DNA of 64,000 nucleotides from assembly GCA_944472135.2 (NCBI GenBank), contig OX235270.1, positions 120,233,842 to 120,297,841 on the forward strand. Direction: 5' to 3'. This document shows positions 1 through 11,244 of this stretch, in pieces. The stretch comes from Trichobilharzia regenti. Lineage: Eukaryota; Platyhelminthes; Trematoda; Strigeidida; Schistosomatidae. A model generated the notes under the pieces. That model had not been told where the DNA came from, did not search any database, and saw nothing but the letters and a program-made list of their open reading frames with translations. Both the position numbers and the translations under genes were made by a program. Position 1 is the first letter of the stretch; every line of letters begins with the position of its first letter.

Positions 1-365
1 TTCTCTACCTTCATTTGAAATTCCATCTTTGCCGCATACCTTCTCTGTGATCTTGTTGGTTTTCATCTGTAACTCCTCGAATCTATATGACGTCAGAAAC
101 AAATCGTTTGAGAAGTTCACATCTTCTTTACACTTCTTATCGGTTCCAAGCACTCCTGTCTTCTCGCTTCTCACATAAGATGCGTCACATTATCAAGTCC
201 ACCACAGCTGACAAGGAGTCACTGAGTTTTCCGTTGTGGACCACTTTACATATTCATCGGATGGCTGATGAATGAGATTGTTAACAGTCTGGGACACATA
301 ACAGTGCTGGAGTAGCTTCCAGATTACTTTGCAGCCAACAATTTTGAAGGCCTTTTGAAATTTAC
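1..365 (-). mobile_element. Degraded RTE-clade LINE fragment (reverse transcriptase part)
   Basis: Read on the minus strand, this matches the stretch just after the RT active site of the better RTE copies at 18.1-19.3 kb and 36.8-38.4 kb. Shared landmarks, in the same order, are a 'gaatgag..tgttaacagtctg' stretch and the 'gtagcttccagattactttgcag'-like stretch, followed by the 'gaaggcctt' word. It is stop-ridden and not a gene. The element runs off the left edge of the window, so its 3' part is not visible. Confidence 0.6.
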
Positions 366-1764
366 TCACAAGTATAGCAACATTAAAATAAACCTACCAC
401 AATGAGGCGAAGGCCTTTAACGTGAATGATAGTTATTACTCATTTAATAGGTGATGACTGAAAGTTGAATAAAGTTTTGAATTGCAGTATAATTCTAACC
501 AAGCGCTTCTGAATAAGAGAAATAAGAAACTTAACGACTAACTTGGTCATCATTTCACCGTAGTCGCCTCAAGTAACGCTTATGCCCAAACCGACGAATG
601 GATGAATGCTACGTTTCTATTCGCTTTTCATCACACCGACTTCCAAGCTACCTCTTTAGAGGAAGAACAGAAGTCTGTCAGCTGATGGTTTCTAATCCCT
701 TTTCATTCATTCACATTACCGATTAGATCAGTGTCAGTTCACCAACGACGAAGACTATCTCAGATAGTTTCACCACTTTTATCGTTATTATTATTATTAC
801 CAATTTAGTTCTTTATAAACAACACAAGTAAACATTTCAGCATATACTAATAACTTAGTAAATATTTCGATTAAAATTTCGGTCACTGAAAAATAATTGT
901 CTATTCAAATGAGAAAGGTAACATCAATAACAACTGTTGTATCGTTTCTAATTAACTAACTAATTGAAATACATAATTTCAGAGAAGAGTTCAAAGAATT
1001 CAAAAAAAGTCAACTTTCTCTTTATTAATATAAAGTGACAGACAATTTATTTATTGATTATTGAAATAAAATAAAGGAATGACCTCATGACACTATATTT
1101 TCCTGTTTATAACTTATGACTTTGAATTATGATGTTTCAGTTGATGAGTTGGCTTTTATTAATGCATGAATTACATGAAATTAGGAAACAATGATTTCTG
1201 TGTGTATGAACACACACACACCCAAACATAAGCACACGATCAACTGTTTCCAAATAACCATCTATACAGACCCTTTATTTTATGTATAGAATACTTTCAA
1301 TCATCACACAAGTGATGAAAGCATATGGCGATGAAGATACATGTCATCTTAAATTTCGGCTGATTAGATGCACAAAGAAATTCAGTTCAGTTGGGGGAGG
1401 GATAAAGGTCAAAAGTTTCATTATATTTTAAAAGCCTTTATCCGCATATGTGTACGGAGTTATTCGGAGTTGAAAGCAGGATAGTCAGTTTCTAGTCAGC
1501 CAGCGTGTTGCAGTCTGAAGGACTAATAGGTTAGACTGTATTGTTGTTTTTCGCTTTCAAATCTGATCCAATCCACATCCCACCCTCCTCCCCAAGAAAA
1601 ATAAAAACCTTATTATTCTACAATGCTCACCATGTACTGCTTTTATTGAGGATTTATTACGTAGCTAAGAAGACACATATGAACTTGATTTTAGATTTCT
1701 AAGCAAATTAAACATGATGAGAATGAAATTCATCATTCGCAAGTTATGCGAATTTTAACTGCTA
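366..1764. other. Unassigned AT-rich DNA
   Basis: No coding signal or repeat family was recognised. It holds only short simple-sequence tracts, for example a CA-rich run near 1,208-1,220 and ATT repeats near 785-800. Confidence 0.5.
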
Positions 1765-1905
1765 CTTATACTATCGAGCGGATCACATATCATGATCTGA
1801 ATATTTTCAAATTTTAAAGGAAATCATCCTGAAGTTTCACGTTGAACTATGTATTCGTCAAGTGTGAATTTACTTCTGTGTATTATCAGTCGGGAGAAAT
1901 AAATA
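1765..1905 (+). repeat. Dispersed repeat, copy 1 of a pair
   Basis: This shares an ordered series of words with 33,640-33,725: 'atcgag', 'gatcacata', 'tgatct.aatag/t', 'aaaggaaa', 'atcatcctgaag/atcacctgaaa'. The two are therefore copies of one old dispersed repeat. The family is not recognised, and no coding potential is visible. Confidence 0.4.
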
Positions 1906-3489
1906 GCTAACTAGAATTCAGGTGGATTGAACTCATTTATCTGACTATTCTGAGTCAAACCGAGTATAACGCTAATGTGCCCGGTTACAAACGACTGAAA
2001 TAGTGGTCTGGTTTTTCTTTCACCTCAGCCCGACTGGCGAACAATAATGTTCTACATGAGTGTACACCGACGTGGAGAAAAAATAAATGACTGCAGCATA
2101 TTTACACTAATATGAAGAACAAAAATCAGTAAGGGAATCTTTTGAGCGAAAACAACCAGTGCTTCCCATTAAATGACCTAGAAAGGTTCTAGTAACCACA
2201 GCAACCAATGGAGCCTTCATAAAGTGAATTCATGTGAAAGGTAAGAACACCTTATACAGAATAATAAACCATTTTAGTAGAAATTATCACCCACCAATAT
2301 TATTCCTTTCTTCTTATAATAGCAACATTTCAATACAGTTCTGCTGAAATATTAACGCTTGCAACCAACATATAAGGAGTACCACAGACATGCCACTCCA
2401 ACACTTCATCTAAGTTGTTCACAATTTCCCACTTATCTCGATAAAGTAATACACAATTTTTAATAAACATGACTTTTATTCAAACAATTTACAAGTGAAA
2501 TTTCAAGGACAGAAAACCCTCACTTTGTTACAATTATTTAACAATGACAACATGACGTTTATAGGAGGTGAATATCTTCTGTTTGTATCAAAATTACACA
2601 TTTACTACCTTTGAAACCAGTCGAAATAATAGGTTAGCTTGCATACACATGCAATATATTCGTTATGAGTGTTTAGATATAATGATATGTTTTAATTCTA
2701 GTAATATTTTGGGAAAAATTACCCTCTGTGATGACATCCATTAATGTGGATTTTAATTGCTATATTTTTTGGACAGATATATGCTAAAGAACTAGAGCTA
2801 GTTAGTTTCGATGCAAACATCTCATATATAAAAATATCAATAGTGTTACTTTAAATATGGAAAATAGGCGTTTGCAAAATGGGTGTTATTTTTATCACTG
2901 GCATATTTCACACTTCAGGGAATTTTAGACCAATGGAATGAGAGTGTAACTGTGGAATCACTATCACATCAACAACATGGATTTTCTCGAGAAAATGTGT
3001 CAGGACTACTCTTCCTCTCTCAGTAAAAGTTTGGTGAAGATATGTGTCTTACACACTAATCATATACAAAAGAAAGCTGTATAAAAATTAATTCACGTTA
3101 ATTCACGTACAGTTCTTTAGACACAACAAAGTCTACTGTAGCATTACATGCTGAATTGGAGGGAGAATAGGGTGTGACCATCTGTGTTTGACTGTAGTAT
3201 CCAAGGTATAATAGTTGGCAGCTAGGGGTAAATCATGTACAGAAAAATAATAAGCTCACGCAGATTTCCATACCACCGCTAAGCAAATACAGTCACTGTA
3301 TACTAGGAATCAATAAGGGGTCTTTCGAACTGAATGTATAGACTAACAAAATCCTCGAACTGTGTGTGGAAAGAAGTAAACATTTTTAAAAAACGATATT
3401 GAAAACTACTTCCTTGAACCATTCATAAAGGACAGTACCCAGAAAGAAGATAAAAAAAATACAGAAAGTGGTAATAAAAACCATTGCTA
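1906..3489. other. Unassigned AT-rich DNA
   Basis: No open frame of note, RNA gene or recognised repeat was seen in this stretch. Confidence 0.5.
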
Positions 3490-3649
3490 TTGTTATTATC
3501 ATCATCATTTTTTTGGGGTTCCGAGTGGGAAAAAAGCGCTTCAGCAGCACATTCCCATTTCACTCTGTTCTCCTCAGTCCTCTTTAGCTGACCCCTAGGT
3601 TACCCGGAAGCTCTCATCTCCTCTACACATGATTACCTTCTTTCCTTGA
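3490..3649 (-). mobile_element. RTE-like LINE 3' end, variant tail
   Basis: On the minus strand this is the 3' end of an RTE-related element. It starts (plus strand) with a TTATTATCATCATC-like tail and a 'ttccgagtggga' motif, and it carries 'ctctcatctcctctacacatga', close to the equivalent words in the 3' regions of the RTE copies at 18.2 and 53.0 kb. The last ~60 bp differ from the common RTE tail and match 14,865-15,125, which suggests a second RTE subfamily. Confidence 0.45.
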
Positions 3650-3873
3650 TATAAGAATAAAACTTGTGCACTGTGTAATTCCATCATGGGTAAATTTTTG
3701 TTTTGATAAAGTCTCGCAGTGTTATATATACCTTGATATGATTATGAGTGGCAATAAATTGTGCTCGAAACGTTATCAGTAAATATTACTGTATAACACT
3801 GTGTGACCGTATCAAAATAAATTTTACCCATAATGGAATTAGACTCTACCACAATGCACAAGTTTTATTCTTA
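3650..3873. repeat. Palindrome of two facing PLE terminal repeats
   Basis: Two arms of about 77-83 bp (3,650-3,726 and 3,791-3,873) are imperfect reverse complements. Each reads, outside to inside, 'ataagaataaaacttgtgca', a 'ccatnatgggtaaa' word, 'tttgata' and 'cagtgttata'. The ~64-bp centre holds 'gatatgattatgag' and 'gctcgaaacg', which also occur in the terminal repeats of the PLE copies at 15.3-15.5 and 44.1-46.1 kb. I read this as what remains of a PLE insertion whose body is missing. The RNA could form a long hairpin. Confidence 0.65.
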
Positions 3874-4149
3874 TACTTCTGCTCGTTTATTTAGCAATAT
3901 TTTCTTGGTTGATCTACTGGCTAGTTATTTTTCGCTAATCCTTTCTGGGTGTTTGATTTTCAGTGTGCAATGGAAACAGGTGTTAACAAAAATTCGAAGC
4001 CTTTTCGAAAACATTTTGGTGACATGACAATTCTTTGAACTATGTAGAACTGATTTGATGTTAGTTTTAAAAATCTGTATCCTACTGCTGGTTCAAAGTT
4101 CAGCAAATTTACAGACTGATCTCAGATTTGATATCTTCATTCTTGTCAC
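3874..4149. other. Unassigned DNA between PLE palindrome and RTE fragment
   Basis: Nothing is recognised here. It may belong to the flanking RTE copy split by the PLE insertion, but I cannot align it. Confidence 0.4.
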
Positions 4150-4690
4150 CTGTAGTCGAAAGGGTGCTGCCTACATAAATGAAAGATGTGATCCTCACCA
4201 AATTTCTTCAACTGATGGTTAATCGATGCTTGTTGTTGTTGGTTGGTCGTTTATCTTCGTCACGTCTGTCGTCTCTATCTCCACTTGAAATTCCATCCTT
4301 GCTGCATCTTTTTACCAGTCTGTCGCTTTTTGCCTGTAATTCCTCGAATCTAAGTGACGTTAGAAACAAACCGTTCAAGAATTCCATATCTTTTCTACTA
4401 CTTTTGTCGGTTTGAAGCATTCCCATCTTCTCGCTTCCTACCTGTGACGCGTCAAATAATCCAGTTCACCACAGCTGACAATATCATCGGTGATAATAGG
4501 CAGACTTGTCCTACTCCTGTCTTCAATTCTAAGGCATCTCTCAGTTTTTCATTGTAAATATCTTGATATAAGGCTTGGTCATCATCGGATGGCTGTTGAA
4601 TGAGACTGTTAACAGTTTGAGGTACTCCATAGTGTTGGTACGCGGTTAAAACTTTCGAAGGTCCTTCCTAGGTCGGTAAAGTCGAGGTAT
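4150..4690 (-). mobile_element. Degraded RTE-clade LINE fragment (RT region)
   Basis: The minus-strand frame reads 'MEFLNGLFLTSLRFEELQ' at about 4,310-4,400, a decayed form of the RTE segment LEFADDICLISHKLEDMQ seen intact at 37.74-37.80 kb. The Asp-Asp pair of the RT active site is lost here (LNG). The region then follows the same order of words as 1-365 ('ccacagctgacaa', 'catcggatggctg', 'gagactgttaacagttt'). It is a dead copy, probably the same insertion as the 3' end at 3,490-3,649. Confidence 0.6.
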
Positions 4691-4747
4691 TGATGTTTTT
4701 GCCCTTCTATGATCTGTTCGATGATAATAGCGGGGTAGAGTAATTAA

Positions 4748-4991
4748 GCGTCGGTGGCATAGCGGTTAGGACGCTCGCCGACCATGCACATGGTACGGGT
4801 TTCGATCCCCGGCCTACGAACTACTTTACCTCGCTAACCCAGAAATAATGCTGGTAAAGAGAAAAGGTTGGGCATGAGGCTAGCAACCCTATCCTGTAAA
4901 AATAAACACTGCTACAGAAACTTCAAGCCACTAGCTTGAAGCCCTATGTTCCACTGGGAACATGAAGGAACAAAAAGAGTAATAATAATAG
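4748..4991 (+). mobile_element. tRNA-headed SINE with RTE-type 3' tail (type A)
   Basis: A complete copy of about 244 bp. The 5' ~70 bp are tRNA-like, with A box 'gtggcatagcggttagg' and B box 'ggtttcgatcccc', the internal RNA polymerase III promoter. The body contains 'ggtaaagagaaaaggttggg' and 'cctgtaaaaataaacactgc'. The last ~50 bp ('tgaagccctatgttcc', a GTTCC/GGAAC hairpin, 'aaggaac', then AAT repeats) match the 3' end of the RTE LINE copies at 13.6, 38.35 and 51.72 kb. SINEs with such tails normally borrow the RT of the matching LINE; that partnership is inferred here. Five other copies lie in the window in the opposite orientation. Confidence 0.88.
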
Positions 4992-6079
4992 CAAGTATAT
5001 TTCAAAAATTGCATCATTCTCAGCATCTTCTCTCTCAATTTATTTACTCATTGTGTGGAATCTTGAAGTAGGTTATATTCTACAATATATCAACTGAAGC
5101 AGTTCTGTTCTGCTAAGTCATGCTCTAATAACTTGCCACGCCTTTTCTTCATTTCTTTCGAAAAATCCATAGAGTTAGGCTGCCAACTATTTGATTGTAG
5201 GCTTGAGTTCATAATGCTATTCAAAGACTGAGGTAACTTATTATAAGACTGAATGAAAACAAAAAGTGAACTAAAGGCCAAAGGAAAACATGAGAATTAG
5301 AATTCAAAGGAAACTTTGTTTAATAGGTGTTCACTTGGGAGATGAATGACATTTTCATTGTAAAGGTGGATGGGAACTTTGGAAATGTTGTTGACTGAAT
5401 GAATATCTTTTCATGTCAGTTTTAACACACTTAGGGAAGATGACTGAAGGGAACTGTTAACAATGTGGGATATACGACTTAACATAAATAAAAAGTATAT
5501 ACACATATATATATATATATGATGTATATCTGCAACTTTGTGATTACAGGCAGTAATTTTGCTCAAAGTTCCACCAAAATTCAAACCTCAAATTGTGTCT
5601 CATAATCCATTACAAACAGATAACTAGTATATGAATCCACTCTACAGTGCTCAAGCGTTTCATGGACGTTGTTAACTTGTACATAATTCCATCAATAATC
5701 AGAACTTACCAATGGTTACTGCTGTTATGTAGTTTACTTAGAAAAAACATTATTTATGTATATTATGATCTTAAATCATTCTGTGGACTCGTAAAGTGAG
5801 AACTTCTCCCAGTTATTATTTACTGACTATTGCGGTTATCCTTAAACTGTCGGCTGACATCAAGTTATCTAACAGAAATTCCTCATTGTAGGCTTATTTA
5901 GAATAATACAACAAATGGCGTTTTATTAAAGGATGAGACCGTGCATCTCTTAACGTTGTGATGACAAGTGCTACTGCTACTGACCATAGTATAACATTCT
6001 GTATCCACGTATACTGTTAGAAAGAACTTAATTGTTCCACTCAGCCTAAAAATAATCTTTCGATATAGATTTCATTAAG
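4992..6079. other. Unassigned AT-rich DNA
   Basis: No gene or repeat family was recognised. A short (AT)n tract lies at about 5,500-5,520. The minus-strand open frame at 5,090-5,281 has no recognisable features. Confidence 0.5.
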
Positions 6080-6645
6080 TTTTCTTTTCGACGAAGACAT
6101 CAACTAGGCTGTGCATTCGTGCATTTATAAAAATAAAAACAGTAACCAAATCTAATAATGCAGATAAGGATTCGAAAGGTAAATATAACAAGTAAACGGG
6201 AAGGTTGGATAATCATTATTGGTAAGACTGACATTTCATGATGGCCATGGTAGGGACAATGGTTGGACGTATTTCTTTTTGACACATAGAATAGGCTTGA
6301 GTTTTTGGATCGTCAGTCCCTCAGTTATTCCGAACCTCCTACCCATTTCGTTAATACTACATCCTTAACCCGTAATTATACAAACTGACTAGTTTTCTAG
6401 CAATCATAATCCTATTTCGTTTTTTCTACACGATCTTCCTGATTATTACACATTGTAAATTTAATTTGACCTTTGGTCTGAAATATTTCTAGAATAGTGC
6501 CACTACCTACCTATCTTCTGTTTATTACTCTTAGTAATTTTATTAATCTAACCTCTGACTAGGAATAATTCTGGAACTTTCTCACACATGTAATATAAAT
6601 GCATGAATGTACAGCCTAGTTGATGTCTTCGTCGAAAAGAAAATT
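6080..6645 (-). mobile_element. Short PLE copy bounded by ~50-bp inverted repeats
   Basis: Arms at about 6,080-6,129 and 6,593-6,643 are near-perfect inverted repeats containing 'tcgacgaagacatcaactag'. Between them, on the minus strand (6,236-6,350), the frame reads 'IQKLKPILCVKKKYVQP' and ends in a PLPWPS-stop type C-terminus, the usual end of Penelope-like proteins downstream of the GIY-YIG endonuclease. About 100 bp of 3' UTR separate that stop from the left arm. So this is the extreme 3' end of a minus-strand PLE, its own terminal repeat on the left, and a second terminal repeat in inverted orientation on the right. The RT domain is missing. Confidence 0.72.
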
Positions 6646-7294
6646 TTCTTCGCTGCAACCATCTTTTTATTAATAATTCCTATGATTTAACGTGTATATT
6701 CCGTGATTTTGTTAATTGCCTACAATAATTTTCTAACCTTATGCTAAAAGTTTTGTTTGTCTAACAGTACACAAGATATCTGCAAAACGTTACAAACTTC
6801 CTAGGCTTTTGAATAAAGTAATAACAATAAATGAAACAGGACAATTTTGGTTGTGTAGAGTTGACTTTTTGTCCACTTCAGAAAAGAAATAGAAATTCAA
6901 CTGTTAATGCTATAATTATAGTGTACAAACTGCTCATGCTGATGACGTAAAACATGGCTTGCACTAGTGATAATTACTGAGTCTGGCTAAAATGAGGCTG
7001 AAGCTATCATTTGCCCTATAGGCCAGTTCCGAAATTCACATGCCCACAATAAGCTATGAAAAAATAAAGGTTTAAATTATTGAAATTATGCTTAAAAATA
7101 GATGAAATTAAAAATTGAAATCCAAGGAAGAAGTTGTACGATAGAAAATAACAGAAAGAGTATTTAGCAAAACATAGATGATATATATGTTACTTTTGGT
7201 TGCTAATATATGACACACTATGAGACTACTTGAGATGCCTTTGGATAGTTTGATTGCTATTCATTTTATGAGTGTTGATTAAAGCTGGGATCAA
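6646..7294. other. Unassigned AT-rich DNA
   Basis: No gene or recognised repeat was seen. Confidence 0.5.
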
Positions 7295-7350
7295 GAAGTC
7301 CATAGCATCAGGATTCGAACCACCTATCTCTGGATTACTAACTTGATGTT
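7295..7350 (-). repeat. Possible tRNA-like SINE head fragment
   Basis: The minus strand reads 'ggtggttcgaatcctg', a good RNA polymerase III B box, preceded by a possible weak A box ('ctcaactagcagaacatc'). No SINE body can be aligned, so this is a weak call. Confidence 0.25.
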
Positions 7351-9287
7351 CTGCTAGTTGAGGTAGGAAACCGCGTTGCTAATCAAGTCATCATCATTGT
7401 GTTATATCGGATTGTTATGTGAATGAAAGAGAAATAATGGTCCATAATAGCAGTGATTACTCTTACTCATATTTGCTTTTACGCAACAGATTCAACGAAT
7501 TTCTTAAAGGAAACTTTTGTACCATAGGGCGAATTATTTCCTCCAAGGTTGGAGACACACCTTTACGACAAGTGCTGATAAACACAAAGCTTAGGTTAAG
7601 AGCTTCTTTTTTGATCGCCTCTAACCATCTGACATAGTTGAAGTTTATTGTGTTATCAGTGCCGCATAAATGCTACAATTGTGAGAACAATTAGCTAAGA
7701 AATAAATTAGCCATAAAACTCTAAATATTAACAGATGGGTGAACAACTACAAATGGAAATACGTTGATGCAAATATGAAACAAAGAAATTGTGAATGGTA
7801 CCTTTCTAAAATTATGTAACCAAGGTTCTTGATGGTTATTGTCCTTAATAATAGCGGAAACTAGAACATCTGGTTTATATCAGAAACCAAAGGAGGGGAG
7901 ACTAAACAACATAAATCCATAGATTAGTGTTTATAGGAACCTATATGTATATATATATACATATATGCATAAACACATTATGGGCAGTGTGGCCATTAAC
8001 AAAACCCATATCTGTATAGATTACAATGAATGATTCTCATACTTCATGCGGTCATACAAAGAGAAAGTCGTAAATAAAAGTTGTTACTGTATGTTACAGC
8101 TGGGAGAAAGCGTTTCAATAATGATAATAATAACTTCATTCTAACAACTAGATTTGTGCACACTACAGAATTTTCAGTGTACGTCTTTGCAAGGAATTTA
8201 CATTCTGTACAGAATCTCCAAGTAAAACAATGCCAGATTGTACATCGTCTGAAACAATACTGTTCCATCCTAAGTATCTTTCAACATCTCATGGTGTTTT
8301 TCTTCCATTACCTTAAAAACATTCACAGTTGTAAGTTAGAGCCTATGCGTGAATATAGAATGCAGTTTTTAAATGTAATCAGATGACTGGTTTCATATCA
8401 AATGGAGTAAATTTAATACATTTCAAAGGACAGAAAATCTAGTCAGTTCAGTGATTGTAGCAGGCCACCGTAGGTCATAGTGAACCGTCATGAGACTTAG
8501 ACGAAAAAATGAGTTCTAACACTTCACAGAGAATCCAATTCTTTTTAGTGTATTCAGCAGTGTGATCAGTAGGCTTTAACAATTAGTAAGGACTGAACAA
8601 CTAACCTGGTTATCAACTGACAACCGACATCTATACCTAAATAAGATCCAGCTTCTTGAAGAGAACAGTGGCCAACAGTTACAACAGTATTTCGAGTACC
8701 TTTCTACTCAAAGAATTCAGTTAGTGAAATTTCTAAGTTGATTTATACTGAAAAGAAAGTATGCGACATACATAGTGCAACCAAACTATTTCCTACATAT
8801 GAAATTCTTGTAAAAGAAAATTTTTACAAGGAAATAGTAAAAAATCTAATTATATATTACATATATTAACGTTGTAAATTAATACAAAGTATCTTTGTGT
8901 TTACAGAAACAAACATTTCTCTTAAAAGGTAATGTGTAAATGACATATGACCATTCTATTAATAAATAAATTAGACTTATACTTTTGTATTTCACTTTTT
9001 ACACTGAGGATAAAGGCTTAGTCCCCATTTTCTCTACCTGACTGAATGACCTTCAATTTTGAAATGGTATATTCTGAGTGTTTCTGATTGTGTTGTTATG
9101 TCCTCCAACCTCAATGGTCTAATCAGGAAGCTGTCATTGTCCAGAAGGGAAAATTCATTTGAAGTTGATCTGAAATACAATAAAAGATTCTCGGTTAGAA
9201 GACTCAATTCAGAAGAGACAACAGAACTGAAAACAATCTCGGAATAAACTCCTAGATGTTCATCTACTAATATTTCGATTATAGAGT
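7351..9287. other. Unassigned AT-rich DNA with short open frames
   Basis: No recognisable gene was found. A 101-codon plus frame (8,081-8,386) overlaps an opposing 74-codon minus frame, and a 62-codon plus frame lies at 9,059-9,247. None has a domain or convincing splice-site context. An (AT)n tract is at about 7,945-7,972. Confidence 0.45.
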
Positions 9288-9515
9288 TATTTTATTCCTT
9301 TACGCTCCCAGTGGAATATAAGGCTTCAAGTTAGAGGCTTGAAGTTTCAGTAACAGTGGTATTTATTTTTTACGGGATGGAATCGATAGCCAGCCTCCCT
9401 CTTTACCAGCCTTATTCCTGGTTCAGTGAGTTAAGGGAGTGAGTCGGCCGGGGATCGAACCCTGAACCACCTACGTGGTTAGAGAGCATTCTGCCACTGT
9501 GCCACCGACACACAT
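9288..9515 (-). mobile_element. tRNA-headed SINE with RTE-type tail (type A)
   Basis: Same family as 4,748-4,991 in the opposite orientation. The plus strand starts at the tail ('ttattcctttacg' and a diverged 'ctcccagtgg' hairpin side), passes 'ggcttcaagttagaggcttg' and 'ctctttaccag', and ends in the tRNA-like head with B box 'ggggatcgaaccc' and 'gtgccaccgacaca'. Full length, with scattered substitutions. Confidence 0.87.
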
Positions 9516-10934
9516 TGGATAATTTAGCCAACTGTTATTCACTCTCTCTCTCTTAAATTAGAACAATGGAGATTTTCATTGGTATTTTCGTATCTTTGCT
9601 TATTCCAATTTGTCAGTAACTGAAGAATAAATGGAAGCAGTACTGAGAATATTTTTCCACTTTTTCTTCTTTATAGTTTACTGGTCATTTGTGTTTGCTT
9701 TTATTTTCCAAAGTTATCATCTGAAATCATATTTACTTTATCCTATCTTCCTCTTGAAAACATAAAATTCATGGTTGAAAAGTATTCATTTCCTACTGAG
9801 TAAACTCAGTCAGTTAAGGTAAAACAGATCCATTGAAGGTCAATATCAGAACACATAAAAGGAAAGAAGAGGCTCTTTTCAATGATGGGTTTACCATAAC
9901 AGGTCAGTGCAAATCTTGTTCAAAAAGGGTTTCTAAAACACTACGGCTCTGAATCTATGTAAAGGGCCAGCAGCAAATATCCTGTCATCATTCATCATTA
10001 GATTGCATCAACCTCTTTTTTTCCTAAGTTTTTTGAAATGTGGAAAAATAACCTACCGAAATCCACTGCGATTCTGCCGCCCTTGTATAGCTGGGAATTT
10101 AGTTATCAAAATAGAGTGGATGGCGCCTTGAATGGAAAATGTGAATAATATGACTGATCCCACACCCTATTCATTGCCTTGGTCTTATAATGTTTTAAAA
10201 AAAACCTCTCTACTTCATAGCAGTGTAAGTCTTACATAATATGAGGTGCCTCTAGTTTTAACGTTCATTTTAACAATAATTTTTTTTAAAGAATTTATTT
10301 TCTTACTAAGACAAATTTTTATTCATATATTTATTCACATTTAATTGAAAGTTCTACGATGCCTTGATCAATGCTCACTGATGCTGACAACGTCTGCATG
10401 CGCACTGCTTATTACCTCATTTGTCAAACAAAAAGGCATTCACCAGCTTCTTCGGACAAACCTGCATACTTTAATATATGAAGCTGCCCATCAGTGGCTA
10501 TATGGTTATATAAACAAACTGATTGAGATTCCCAGTAGCCATGTGCTTCTTCCAAATATTAAGCCATGTAGGTCTTATCGCCTACTTCAGGTTATATATG
10601 GTCCTTAAGATAGTAAACATCGCATGTATAATTGGAGTAATTCTAGAGCTAATGCATGCCATAGTGGTCTTATCATCAAAAAAATGATGAACTGATTGTA
10701 AGAGATGCAGCCATCATCACATAATACCCGTTTGGTTATATTAACCACAGCTGTGCATTCGATGAAGTGACTCCATTATAACATCAAATCAAAGTGCTGA
10801 GCATCAGAAAAGTGTCTCTTACGCCATTAAAAATACAAATTGCATCCTGAAGAGCGTGTGAGCCCATAGTCCGCTATTTTTAAAATTCATATTCTCAAAA
10901 CTACTAACAGTAGTTTTACTTCTACCTCTACTAC
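9516..10934. other. Unassigned AT-rich DNA
   Basis: No gene or recognised repeat was found. The 87-codon plus frame at 10,345-10,608 shows no recognisable features. Confidence 0.45.
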
Positions 10935-11061
10935 TGTGGTGGTGTGATATAGACAGTGGGTTCCAACGGAATATTATTTTCACAGTAAGAATCATAGTAT
11001 TTGTTGGTGTTAACGTCTCAATGCTATTCGCAAACGTTACTACTGCATTAGCAACAGAATG

Positions 11062-11100
<39 letters not shown>

Positions 11101-11244
11101 AAATTTCTATTTCATGTCGTTTGGTGTAAACCAAAATCACACGTTCAGTGATTGGCTACAGAATATAAACCGTGTAGATATAAGTAGCTGTTTTATCACT
11201 TGAAAATATACCTTGACTTCCTTGTCTTATCTTCTGCTGTTACA
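10935..11244 (+). repeat. LTR-like repeat, copy 1 (carries a TA array)
   Basis: It shares its whole length with 20,543-20,980: 'tggtgtgatatagacagtg', 'ttccaacggaatattatt', 'gcattagcaacagaatgc', 'gtaaaccaaaatcacacgtt', 'gtagatataagtagctgt', and an ending in 'ctgctgttaca'. Without its (TA)n tract it is about 275 bp. It starts TG and ends CA like a retroviral-type LTR, with a TATA-like 'gaatataaac' about 85 bp before the end. No internal domain flanks it and no clear target duplication is seen, so solo LTR is an inference. Gypsy-type LTRs of similar size are known in schistosomes (Boudicca), but identity is not shown. Confidence 0.6.
11063..11097. repeat. (TA)n microsatellite inside LTR-like repeat
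   Basis: About 17 TA units interrupt the LTR-like repeat directly after 'acagaatgc', the exact point where the second copy (20.67 kb) holds a SINE. Confidence 0.9.

Noticed and set aside
3727..3790. Hammerhead ribozyme in the second-family PLE terminal repeat (GAGC...GCUCGAAAC)
   Set aside because: Stem II-like pairing and GAAA are present, but no CUGANGA strand stands before stem II ('gatatgatt' instead), so the core is incomplete.
8044..8386. Overlapping open frames on both strands (101 and 74 codons)
   Set aside because: Mutually overlapping, unrecognised and without splice sites; typical of chance in AT-rich DNA.
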